Of a DNA stretch of 64,000 nt, positions 27,047-35,022 are shown one piece after another. The position numbers were made by a program, and so were the translations under genes. Location of the stretch: positions 1 through 64,000 of the forward strand of contig CBDDDW010000030.1 in assembly GCA_965226805.1 (NCBI GenBank), written 5' to 3'. This DNA is from CBDDDW01 sp965226805. Its GTDB lineage: Bacteria > Chloroflexota > Dehalococcoidia > Lucifugimonadales > JAGWBF01. Within the stretch, counting starts at the first letter, position 1, and the number at the start of each line of letters is the position of its first letter. A model generated the notes under the pieces. It saw only the letters and a program-made list of their open reading frames with translations, did no database searches and was not told the DNA's origin.

Positions 27047-28342
27047 TTGGATATCAAATACGGACTGATAAGCGTTGACGACCACGTGCAGGAGCACCCG
27101 TAGGTGTGGACACAGCGCATGTCCAGGTCGAGGTGGGGTGATAGGATTCCCCACGTGGAACAGCAGCCTGACGGCGCCGAACGCTGGGTCCTCGAAGGGG
27201 AGAAACTTCCCCTGAAGGGGGTGGCATTGGTGGGGGCCGCGCTGGCCGACCGAGCCGGGGAATCCAAGACGTGGGATGAGGTGCCCAGGATTACCTGCGA
27301 TCCATTGGAGAGGGTCAAGGCCCTCGACGCGGACGGCGTGGACTACTCGGTATTGTACCCCACGGTTGCCGGTCTCGCGGGCGAAACCTTCGGGAGACTC
27401 CGAGACCAGGATCTCGAGCTGGCCTGCGTACAGGCGTACAACGACTGGCTCATAGAGGAATGGGCTCAGGCCAGTCCCCGGTTCATCCCTCAGTGCATCG
27501 TGCCGCTGGCTCCGATTAGCGCCACGGTTAAGGAGATGGAGCGGGCTGTGGCCATGGGACACAAGGGGGTCGTGTTTCCAGCCGTGCCCATGCACCTGCG
27601 AGACCTCCCCCACATCAACGAGTCCTATTATGACCCTGTGTGGGAGACCTGCCAGGAGCTCCAGGTGCCGCTATGCCTTCACGCCGGCTCCAGCACTCGG
27701 ATGCAGTTTCCCGCTTATCAGGGACTTTCAGAGGGATTGGCCTCGGCGTTGGAGGCCCTGACCAGGCCCGTTAGTCTAGTGTCTCGTATATAGCATTACA
27801 ATGCTGATATGAGGAGGTCCTCCCCGCGAACCCCGGTCTCACCCTCACCTCAATCCTCTCCCATAGGGAGAGGAGGCAGACCGGGGGGCCACGTCGAGCG
27901 CTGACGTATTGTAAACCCATTTGGCAGACACACGATTAGCACAGTTATGGTGGTGGCTAATTTCCTCTACTCCCAGATCCTCATGCGGTACCCCAACCTA
28001 AAGGTTATATTCGCGGAGAGCACCCTGTCCTGGGGGGCCTACGAGCTGGAGACCGCGGACCACCAGTTCGAGCGGCAGAAGCTCTACCTCGAGGGATACG
28101 ATCTCAAGCCCTCGGAGATGTTTCACAGGCAGTGCTACTTGACGGGTTGGTACGATCGGAGCGCGATCGAGGGGCGGCGGTACTTCGGGGTCGAGAGTAT
28201 GCTGTGGGGGACCAACTTCCCCCTGGCGACTTCCACTTGGCCCACGACCAGGGAGTACATCGCTAAGAGCTTCGACGGCACGGCCAAAGAGGAGCAAGAC
28301 AGGGTCCTGTGGGGCAATGCCGCGGAACTCTATAAACTTTAG
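27047..28342 (+). pseudogene. Amidohydrolase family 2, broken by a TAG and a 153-bp insertion
   Basis: Begins TTG 27047 with DIKYGLISVDDHVQEHP, then TAG at 27101-27103, then VWTQRMSRSRWGDRIPH in the same frame; the intact paralogue at 25812 shows the same context without a stop. The barrel continues to about 27778, is interrupted by the palindromic insert 27779-27931, and resumes with VVANFLYSQILMRYPNLKVI to YKL. The usual SDYPH motif has become TNFPL (Asp to Asn, His to Leu), so even apart from the stops the metal site is degraded. Clearly a decayed duplicate. Confidence 0.88.
27779..27931. repeat. 153-bp MITE-like insertion in the amidohydrolase pseudogene
   Basis: Ends are imperfect inverted repeats: GTGTCT, then TTACAAT eleven bases later on the left; the complement of the right end also reads GTGTCT, then TTACAAT eleven bases later. 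The interior has CCCCGGTCT/AGACCGGGG arms around a CCTCTCCC/GGGAGAGG hairpin. No obvious target duplication and no coding capacity. Confidence 0.6.
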
Positions 28343-28356
28343 CGCAAAGCAGTTTA

Positions 28357-30066
28357 GTGGTACTGGAGAGATATAAAAGCAAGCGGGATTTCTCCCGCAC
28401 CCGAGAGCCTGAGCCCACTCCTGAGGCGCCTGAACGCGGCAGCTTGAGGTTTGTGGTGCAGAAGCATGCCGCGCGACGCCTTCACTACGATTTTCGCCTG
28501 GAGATCGACGGCGTCCTCAAGTCCTGGCCCGTGCCAAAAGGCCCCTCGCTGGACCCCCATGAAAAACGCCTGGCCGTGTTGGTAGAGGATCATCCACTGG
28601 ATTATGGGACCTTCGAGGGGGTGATCGCTCACGGCAACTACGGCGCCGGCCACGTCATTGTGTGGGACAGCGGCGTCTATTCTCCGGACGAGGGTGGCCG
28701 GCTCTCCTTTGGGGACAAAGGGGACTCCCAGGAGCGCATGCGTCAGGGGTTGGAAGCAGGCAAGCTGTCGTTCACACTGCGCGGGCGTAAGCTGAAGGGG
28801 TCCTGGACGCTGGTGCGTACGGCCAGGAGCCCCAACGACTGGCTCCTGATAAAGCACAAAGACCGGTACGCGGACCCGGACAGGGACGTGCTCGAAGACC
28901 AGCGGTCTGTGCTTTCGGGTCTGACCATCGACGATCTCAAAGCGGGACGGCTGCCGGAACCCTCGCAGGTAACGGCGCCGGCTGACCAACCACCCATTGT
29001 GGAGGAGATCAAGGTCCTCGGCAAGCCGAGCCCGTTCCCGCGCATGGTCAAGCCCATGCTGGCCAGCATGGTGGACCAGCCTTTTTCTAATTCTGAATGG
29101 CTGTTCGAGCCCAAGCTGGATGGTATACGGGCGTTGGCGTTTGTGAAACAGGGCAGGGTGACTCTGCGAAGCCGGACCGGGAACGACCTGACGGACCGGT
29201 TCCCGGCCATAGTCGCCGAGCTGGAGACGTCGCCCTGCGAGGATCTTGTGCTCGACGGCGAGATTGCCGCGCTCAATGAGCACGGCCTGCCGGATTTTTG
29301 GCTGTTGCAACGAAGCGTGAAACTGGCTGCCAAAACTGTTCCGGGCCGTCCGGATCTCGCACCCACCATAATTTATTACCCTTTCGACGTGCTGTACTTC
29401 AACGGTTACGATCTGGGGCGGGTGCCCTTGTTCAAACGGAAATCCCTGCTGGAGCAAGTGGCGTCCCACGGCGAAAGTGTCCAGCCGGTGGAAACGGTGC
29501 TAGGGGATGGCGAGGTCTTCTTTGGGGCCGCCAAGAAATTGGGCCTGGAAGGGATGGTCGCCAAGCGCCGGGACAGCATCTACGAGTCCGGCGCCCGCAG
29601 CCGCTCCTGGCTCAAGGTGAAGGTTGTCCAGTCGCAGGAGTTTGTGGTTGGGGGCTATACCGCCGGCACTGGAGCCAGGTCCACAACCTTTGGCGCGCTG
29701 GTGCTGGGGTACTATGACGGCGAAGGCGTTCTGAACTTCGCCGGCAGCGTAGGCAGCGGATTCGACGGCGCGACCCTCGGGGAGCTCCAGAGTTCGCTGC
29801 GTCCTTTAGAGCTGGACCGGTCCCCCTTCGCGGTCGATCCGGATTTGGGCAAGACCGAAGTGACCTGGGTGCGCCCGGAGTTGGTGGCTCACGTGAAGTT
29901 CACCGAATGGACCGACGAAGGCCGTCTCAGGGCGCCGGTTTATTTGGGTCTCAAATCCGGACTGGACCCCCTTGAGGTGCGGCGTGAGGCTGCCGCACCG
30001 CTGCCGGAGACGACCAAGGAAGACGCCTCGGGTGACACGCTCGAGGAAGGCGACTCAAGTCCTTGA
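28357..30066 (+). CDS. ligD: LigD-type 3'-phosphoesterase plus ATP-dependent DNA ligase
   Basis: 569 residues. N-terminal phosphoesterase domain about 10-170, with HAARRLHYDFRLE (catalytic His), FEGVIAHGNYGAG and SWTLVRT. It removes 3'-ribonucleoside or 3'-phosphate ends. Ligase domain about 225-540, with the adenylation Lys in FEPKLDGIRALAF (about 250), EGMVAKRRDSIYESGARSRS (motifs IV-V) and an OB fold. The order PE-ligase differs from the pseudomonad PE-Lig-Pol fusion because the polymerase is a separate gene that overlaps the end. GTG 28357 is 14 bases after the amidohydrolase pseudogene and has no strong ribosome-binding site. Works with Ku (23418) in end joining. Confidence 0.96.
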   Translation: MVLERYKSKRDFSRTREPEPTPEAPERGSLRFVVQKHAARRLHYDFRLEIDGVLKSWPVPKGPSLDPHEKRLAVLVEDHPLDYGTFEGVIAHGNYGAGHVIVWDSGVYSPDEGGRLSFGDKGDSQERMRQGLEAGKLSFTLRGRKLKGSWTLVRTARSPNDWLLIKHKDRYADPDRDVLEDQRSVLSGLTIDDLKAGRLPEPSQVTAPADQPPIVEEIKVLGKPSPFPRMVKPMLASMVDQPFSNSEWLFEPKLDGIRALAFVKQGRVTLRSRTGNDLTDRFPAIVAELETSPCEDLVLDGEIAALNEHGLPDFWLLQRSVKLAAKTVPGRPDLAPTIIYYPFDVLYFNGYDLGRVPLFKRKSLLEQVASHGESVQPVETVLGDGEVFFGAAKKLGLEGMVAKRRDSIYESGARSRSWLKVKVVQSQEFVVGGYTAGTGARSTTFGALVLGYYDGEGVLNFAGSVGSGFDGATLGELQSSLRPLELDRSPFAVDPDLGKTEVTWVRPELVAHVKFTEWTDEGRLRAPVYLGLKSGLDPLEVRREAAAPLPETTKEDASGDTLEEGDSSP

Positions 30067-31105
30067 CCAACTCTCTCGGAGCCGGGAGAAGCTGATACTC
30101 GAGGTTGCAGGCTATCGTATAAGCCTGACCAACCTGGACAAGGTACTCTGGCCCGAGGCTAAAGGACTGGCCGCGGTGACCAAGCGGGATATGATTCGAT
30201 ACTATGCCCGGATGGGCCCAGTTCTCATACCACACCTGCGGGACAGGCCCCTTACCCTGACCCGCTACCCCAACGGCATTCACGGTCAGAGCTTTTATCA
30301 AAAGCGCTGGGAGGACAAGCTCCCTGAGTTCGTGGAGACCGTTCGGCTCTACTCGTCACACAACGAGGGCGACGTGGAGTACATCATGGTCAACAACCTG
30401 CCAACGCTGATATGGTTGGCTCAACTCGCCGATATAGAGCTCCATCCCTGGCTTTCCCGCACGGTGAACGAACCCGATGCCCTGAGCCTGCCCGTCGAGT
30501 TCACCGGCTCAAAACCCGAGCTGGAGGCCAGTGTGTTGAACTACCCCGATTTGATCGTGTTCGACCTAGACCCCTATATCTACTCGGGGAAGGAGAAAGA
30601 GGGAGACGAGCCCGAATTGAATCGAAAGGCCTTCAACAAAGTAGGGGAGGTAGCCCGGGATCTGAAGGATATCCTGGACCAACTCTCCCTTTCCTCTTTT
30701 CTGAAGACATCCGGTAAGACCGGGCTTCACATCTATGTGCCTGTTCTCCGCCAGTATGACTTCGGTGTCACGCGCAAGACATGCGAGCTTGTCGGGCGCT
30801 TCCTGATGCAGCAGCGACCCAAGGACGTAACTATGGAATGGGCGATTAGCAAGCGGTCCGGCAAGATATTCCTGGACCATAATCAGAATGTCCGGGGTAA
30901 GAACATGGCGTCGATATACTCCCTTAGGCCGCTTCCGGGCGCCCCTGTCTCGACGCCCCTGCGCTGGGATGAGCTTGGCGACGTCTACCCCACCGACTTC
31001 GATATTGAGGTGGTACCCGACCGTGTGGAGGCTATCGGCGATCTGTGGGCGGAGATTCTTCACTCAAAGCATGATCTGCGCCGTCTTTTGGAAACGGAAT
31101 CGTAG
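30032..31105 (+). CDS. ligD: LigD-type polymerase/primase domain protein
   Basis: About 357 residues, archaeo-eukaryotic primase fold. LTNLDKVLWPEAKG at the N-terminus, SVLNYPDLIVFDLDP with the catalytic Asp pair, KTSGKTGLHIYVPV (the SGKTGLH nucleotide-binding motif) and DHNQNVRGKNMASIYSLRP are diagnostic of the LigD polymerase domain. It fills gaps with ribonucleotides at broken ends. GTG 30032 overlaps the ligase gene by 35 bases; the upstream Met at 29972 would add an Arg-rich stretch unlike homologues. Translationally coupled to the PE-ligase. Its own 3' end overlaps the thioredoxin-like gene. Confidence 0.95.
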   Translation: MTRSRKATQVLDQLSRSREKLILEVAGYRISLTNLDKVLWPEAKGLAAVTKRDMIRYYARMGPVLIPHLRDRPLTLTRYPNGIHGQSFYQKRWEDKLPEFVETVRLYSSHNEGDVEYIMVNNLPTLIWLAQLADIELHPWLSRTVNEPDALSLPVEFTGSKPELEASVLNYPDLIVFDLDPYIYSGKEKEGDEPELNRKAFNKVGEVARDLKDILDQLSLSSFLKTSGKTGLHIYVPVLRQYDFGVTRKTCELVGRFLMQQRPKDVTMEWAISKRSGKIFLDHNQNVRGKNMASIYSLRPLPGAPVSTPLRWDELGDVYPTDFDIEVVPDRVEAIGDLWAEILHSKHDLRRLLETES

Positions 31106-31664
31106 CTACTTCTGGATAGCCCTCTTGGCGGCCACGGCGTTGACGGCGTCTATGGCGGCTTGCGGCAGCCGTAGGGCTACTCCCACATCCCCTGCAAACG
31201 AGACCTCCACAGGACTTTATGACTTCAAGTTCATGATGTATCAGGGGAGAGAAGCGCTGGGCGTTGCCGAAGAAGGTATGTTCTCCGAGCTTCTCTCCCA
31301 CGGCAAGCCGGTGGTCCTGAACATGTGGGGAGGTCTCTGCCCTCCGTGCCGAAAGGAGATGCCCGATCTCCAACGCACGTACGAGAGTTACGGGGACCGC
31401 ATCGTCCTCTTTGGGCTTGACGTAGGGCCGTTTGTCCGCCTAGGGAATAGGACCCAAGGGCGGGCAATGCTCGACATATTTCGGATCACCTACCCGGCCG
31501 GCACTACTTTCGACGAGGAAGTTGTAACGCGCTACAACCTCGAAGGTATACCGGCCACCTTCTTCATCACTCCCGATGGGGAGGTGTTCAGCAGGTGGGA
31601 GGGGCTAATGACAGAGGAGCAAATTGTGAGAGAGGTGGAGCGGCTTTTGGCGGTGTCGGATTAG
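31071..31664 (+). CDS. TlpA/ResA-like thioredoxin-fold lipoprotein
   Basis: 197 residues. Signal peptide with lipobox ending SMAAC (about residue 27), then a thioredoxin fold with active site CPPC in MWGGLCPPCRKEMPDL (about 90) and cis-Pro in LEGIPATFFITPDGEV. It would act outside the membrane as a thiol-disulfide reductase, for example in cytochrome c maturation or oxidative protein repair. ATG 31071 overlaps the polymerase gene by 35 bases and is the only start that gives a complete signal peptide. It is odd to find it at the end of a DNA-repair operon; co-transcription may be coincidental. Confidence 0.88.
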   Translation: MICAVFWKRNRSYFWIALLAATALTASMAACGSRRATPTSPANETSTGLYDFKFMMYQGREALGVAEEGMFSELLSHGKPVVLNMWGGLCPPCRKEMPDLQRTYESYGDRIVLFGLDVGPFVRLGNRTQGRAMLDIFRITYPAGTTFDEEVVTRYNLEGIPATFFITPDGEVFSRWEGLMTEEQIVREVERLLAVSD

Positions 31665-31690
31665 GCCCCACCACAGCTCGGATGCGTGTG

Positions 31691-31712
31691 GTCCAGTGGA
31701 CCGGGGTATAAT
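31691..31712 (+). promoter_or_regulatory. TATAAT -10 box with an overlapping GGTCC/GGACC palindrome
   Basis: TATAAT at 31707-31712, without a good -35 box. Directly upstream, GGTCC-AGT-GGACC is a perfect inverted repeat overlapping the spacer, so a repressor could act here. It lies about 137 bases before the SRAP gene. Confidence 0.35.
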
Positions 31713-31848
31713 AAACGAACCCTCGGGAGGGCCGATCTCACCGAAGCGGAGTCCTCCTGCCTTGTGTCCCTTGACATAATGACCGAGGGGCAAGAATAAC
31801 GACCCTGAAACAGCAGCCGTCCCAGAGCGAATGCGAGAGGTCCGGCCT

Positions 31849-32532
31849 GTGTGCGGACGATTCACTATAACCACAAAGCTCGACGATCTCCAGGCCCGGT
31901 TCGGCTTCGAGCCCGGGAACCTGGAGATGCCTCCACGGTACAACGTGGCGCCGACCCAGGAGGTCCTCGCGGTCGTGCACCGCGGGGCGAACCGGGCGGA
32001 GCTGATGCGTTGGGGGCTGATACCCTACTGGGCCAAAGACTCAAAGATAGGCAACCGCATGATAAACGCCCGGGCCGAGAGCGTTGTCGAGAAGTCCCCC
32101 TTTCGCGAGGCTTTCCAGAGACGGCGATGCCTGGTGGTGGCGGACGGATTCTATGAATGGAGAAAGGTGGGCAAACTTCGGGTGCCCATGAGGGTCGTTC
32201 TCCGAACCGGCGAGGCCTTCGGGTTCGCCGGCCTCTGGGAGACCTGGAGGGCGCCAACGGGAGAGCGGCTCAGGTCCTGCACCATCATCACCACGGTCGC
32301 CAACTCCGTTATAGAGCCGGTCCACGACCGGATGCCTGTGATCCTACCCAGGGAATCAGAGGCCCAGTGGTTGGATACCGACGTCACTGACGCGGCCCAG
32401 CTCCGGGAACTGCTCTTGCCGTACCCATCCTCGGAGATGCTGGCCTATGAGGTTTCTCCATTAGTCAACTCACCGGACAACGAGACCCCTGAATGCATCA
32501 AGGCGGTCGAAAGCAACCGCATGGAGCTGTGA
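31849..32532 (+). CDS. yedK: SOS response-associated peptidase, SRAP/HMCES family
   Basis: 227 residues. The true start is GTG 31849, giving Met-Cys-Gly-Arg-Phe: Cys2 must be exposed after Met removal to form the thiazolidine crosslink with abasic sites in single-stranded DNA. Other family landmarks: PRYNVAPTQ, MRWGLIPYWA, NARAESV, CLVVADGFYEW (the Glu of the active site), and the His in EPVHDRMPV. It protects abasic sites and later autoreleases. The longer ATG 31831 start would bury Cys2. GAGAGG lies upstream. It follows the NHEJ operon, consistent with a DNA-repair neighbourhood. Confidence 0.96.
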   Translation: MCGRFTITTKLDDLQARFGFEPGNLEMPPRYNVAPTQEVLAVVHRGANRAELMRWGLIPYWAKDSKIGNRMINARAESVVEKSPFREAFQRRRCLVVADGFYEWRKVGKLRVPMRVVLRTGEAFGFAGLWETWRAPTGERLRSCTIITTVANSVIEPVHDRMPVILPRESEAQWLDTDVTDAAQLRELLLPYPSSEMLAYEVSPLVNSPDNETPECIKAVESNRMEL

Positions 32533-32557
32533 ATCCCCGGGAATCCCAGCGCACGTC

Positions 32558-32674
32558 ATGGAGATAGGGGTGAACGAGGGGGTGCTGCGCTTGGTCCAGG
32601 GGGACATTACCCGCCGGCAAGATGACGCCATCGTCAACGCCGCCAACTCCAGCTTGATGAGAGGAGGGGCGTAG
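32558..32674 (+). pseudogene. Macro-domain stub
   Basis: 38 codons from ATG 32558 to TAG 32672. LRLVQGDITRRQDDAIVNAA followed by NSSLMRGGA is the beginning of a macro domain (ADP-ribose binding or O-acetyl-ADP-ribose deacetylase), where NAAN and the G-G-G loop bind ADP-ribose. The stop falls in that loop and no continuation is found in any frame before 32760. Truncated relic. Confidence 0.7.
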
Positions 32675-32759
32675 AGTGAGCGGATTTCCGTAAGGATGAC
32701 ATTGGGCCGTGGGAGGACTTCTAACCGGAGCGACCGTCTTTGAGGTCTTTCATTAGCGA

Positions 32760-33944
32760 TTATGAGATCGGCACTTCCGAGACAACGTGCGCCTGAACGG
32801 CCGGGAGCACTTCCTCCGCGAAGCGCTTCAGGTTTTGGATAAACATTTCGTGGGGCATAGGTCCCTGATTGAAGTTTAACATCAGGGTCCCGCCGCCGAT
32901 TGACTCGGCCATCTCCGTTAGTGAATCGCGGACCTCCTCGGGCGAGCCCCAGCAAACTCGGTTGGTCTTGTCCAGGTCTTCGAGAGTCAGGTCCTTGTAC
33001 CCCTGGAGGGAGCGGAGAAACCCCTCAATATTCTCGGGCTTGATGTAGTCGTAGTCCCCTTCTCGCTGGTAGCCCGTCTTCTCTTTTTGGGCTACGTTGC
33101 TGATACTGCCGTGGCCGAGCATCGTGTGAGCCCAATACAGCAGATAAGGCCCTGCCTCCTTCATCGCCTGCTTCTTGCTGTCGGCCACGTAGACAGTGGC
33201 GGCCAAGCTGATATGGTCCGGCGTGATCGCATACCCGTGCCTATCGAGACACTGGGCATAATAGCTCAGCATGTCGCGTTTGACGGCCAAGGTGTGATTG
33301 GGGGCCGGTGTTATGGGAATGTTCTGGCTGGCTGCCCACTCGATGGTAGATTTGCTCACCGTAACTGGTACCCACACTGGAGGGTGGGGTTGCTGCACCG
33401 GACGGGGCCAGATGGCTACGTCCTTGTATCGCCAGAACTTGCCCTCGTAGGAGAAGGCCTCCTCGGTCCATGCCAGCTTGATGATCTCGTAAGCCTCCTG
33501 GAACCGTGCTCGAGACTCAGCCATGTCTATCCCGTACGCCCGGTACTCTCGTGGGATGCCCCTGGCGAAGCCGGATATGATCCGGCCGCCACTGAGACAG
33601 TCGAGCATGGACAGCTCCTCGGCCAGGCGGAGCGGGTCATGCATGGGCAGAAGGTTACCGTAAATAAGGATCTTGACTCGGCTGGTCCGCTGGGAAGCGG
33701 CCGCGACCATGAGGTTAGGAGAGTTCATCAGGCCGACGGGCGAGGCGTGGTGCTCGTTGACCCCTATCCCGTCGAATCCCAGCTCTTCCATGTAAGCCCA
33801 GGCGTCCAGATGGTCCGCGTAGTTCCGCACGCCAAGCTCCGGCCGGAAGTGCCGTTTGGGCAGAGGGTAGGGCAGCCGGCCATCGACCTTGAGATGGTCC
33901 AGGTGCTCCGGGTAGCCGACTATGTCGAATCCGAAGACTTTCAT
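32760..33944 (-). CDS. LLM-class flavin-dependent oxidoreductase
   Basis: 394 residues, bacterial-luciferase-like TIM barrel. Landmarks: GFDGIGVNEHHASPVGLMNS (about 53-72), RIISGFARGIPREYRAYGID (about 135-155) and CWGSPEEVRDSLTEM near the C-terminus, which binds FMN or F420. Members oxidise substrates such as alkanesulfonates, ketones or complex organics with O2. SAR202-type Chloroflexota are known for expansions of such FMN monooxygenases. ATG 33944 follows GAGGAG. About 140 bases downstream of the EthD-like gene on the same strand. Substrate unknown. Confidence 0.92.
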   Translation of the reverse strand: MKVFGFDIVGYPEHLDHLKVDGRLPYPLPKRHFRPELGVRNYADHLDAWAYMEELGFDGIGVNEHHASPVGLMNSPNLMVAAASQRTSRVKILIYGNLLPMHDPLRLAEELSMLDCLSGGRIISGFARGIPREYRAYGIDMAESRARFQEAYEIIKLAWTEEAFSYEGKFWRYKDVAIWPRPVQQPHPPVWVPVTVSKSTIEWAASQNIPITPAPNHTLAVKRDMLSYYAQCLDRHGYAITPDHISLAATVYVADSKKQAMKEAGPYLLYWAHTMLGHGSISNVAQKEKTGYQREGDYDYIKPENIEGFLRSLQGYKDLTLEDLDKTNRVCWGSPEEVRDSLTEMAESIGGGTLMLNFNQGPMPHEMFIQNLKRFAEEVLPAVQAHVVSEVPIS

Positions 33945-34084
33945 CGCCGCTCCTCCTCACTTGCCACGCCAGACGACTCTTACCTTCTTAGCTATTGCCT
34001 TAGCTATTGCGACGAGGGTGATTATATTAACGGGCGAGAGGGCAGTCAAGGCGATCCGACAGGCCTCCCAATGGGCCTGCTGCC

Positions 34085-34762
34085 TCAGAGCCGTACCAGG
34101 GTGTATGCGGACCGCATGACCCGCTCTATGTCCGGTGAGTATAAGCCCTTATCGATCCATTGAGGCCGTTCGCGAGCCATGTCGGCTGCCAGCTTGCCAG
34201 GGTCTGCGTCGTCCGTCTCGTAGATGGCCAGGTAGCGTCCGGGGCTCCGAACGAGGTCAATGGCCTCATATCGGTATGCCGTATGGTAGCGGCCGCTTCC
34301 TACCACGTGAGGGATGTGGATGGTGTTGTACCAGTCGTTGAACTCTTTGTCCTTACTCTCGTCCCCGCAGTTGCTCAGCAATACCATGAGCCCGGTAATC
34401 TCATCTGTTCTCGACGGGTGCCTGAACTCTGGTCCCGTAGCCCTGAACACGGCGGTGAGTTGCGTCTCCATCGCGGGATGCATCCGCTGAGAGTCGACCA
34501 GCTGTCTCAATATCCCATCAAATTCCGCCATGCAGGCTCCCAAATCGCCCGAGTCCGTCTCCAGGATGTCCATGTACCTGGACTTGTCGGCGCCCAGAAC
34601 CTCGGCCGTGTTTCGGTATCTGTTAGGGTGGCGGAGTGTACCCGAGGCCGTGACTCTGGGCAGGAAGACCTCCTTGTACCAACTGTTCAGGCCGGCTTCT
34701 TCTGCCCGGTCACCGCAATCGGTAAGAATCAGCAGTATGCCCTTTGGGTACCTTCCTTCCAT
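34085..34762 (-). CDS. Duplicated dimeric alpha-beta barrel (EthD-like) protein
   Basis: 225 residues containing two tandem copies of a ferredoxin-like module of about 100 residues. Copy 1 has ILLILTDCGD...LNSWYKEVFLPRV, copy 2 LMVLLSNCGD...FNDWYNTIHIPHV; the W-Y-x-x-x-H/F-x-P-x-V motif is shared with EthD and related stress-responsive barrels. A related single-module protein is at 57314. Such proteins often accompany catabolic oxygenases, acting as small enzymes or as accessory proteins, and this one is upstream of the LLM oxidoreductase on the same strand. ATG 34762 follows AAGGGAG. Function unproven. Confidence 0.65.
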   Translation of the reverse strand: MEGRYPKGILLILTDCGDRAEEAGLNSWYKEVFLPRVTASGTLRHPNRYRNTAEVLGADKSRYMDILETDSGDLGACMAEFDGILRQLVDSQRMHPAMETQLTAVFRATGPEFRHPSRTDEITGLMVLLSNCGDESKDKEFNDWYNTIHIPHVVGSGRYHTAYRYEAIDLVRSPGRYLAIYETDDADPGKLAADMARERPQWIDKGLYSPDIERVMRSAYTLVRL

Positions 34763-35022
34763 AGGGTGTACTCCCTTTTTGTGGATGCTCGGCCCTGGTC
34801 AAGACCAGGAATAGAACCCCTCGCCGGACTTGCGCCCGAGGCGCCCCTGGTTAACCATGTCCCTCAGCAGGCCAGGCGGCTCGTACTTGGGGTCATCGAG
34901 CAGCGAACGCAAGGAGCCGGTAAGGTCGCAGAACTCGTCGAGTCCGACCAGGTCCAGGAGACGGAGGGGGCCCACCGGATACCCGCATCCCAACTTCATA
35001 CACGTGTCGATGTCCTCTTTAG

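Noticed and set aside
28354..29469. Long minus-strand open frame of 371 codons opposite the PE-ligase gene
   Set aside because: Shadow of the high-GC LigD coding strand; no family resemblance, and the plus strand encodes complete catalytic motifs.
33087..34163. Long plus-strand open frame (358 codons) opposite the LLM oxidoreductase
   Set aside because: Antisense shadow of a well-supported enzyme gene.
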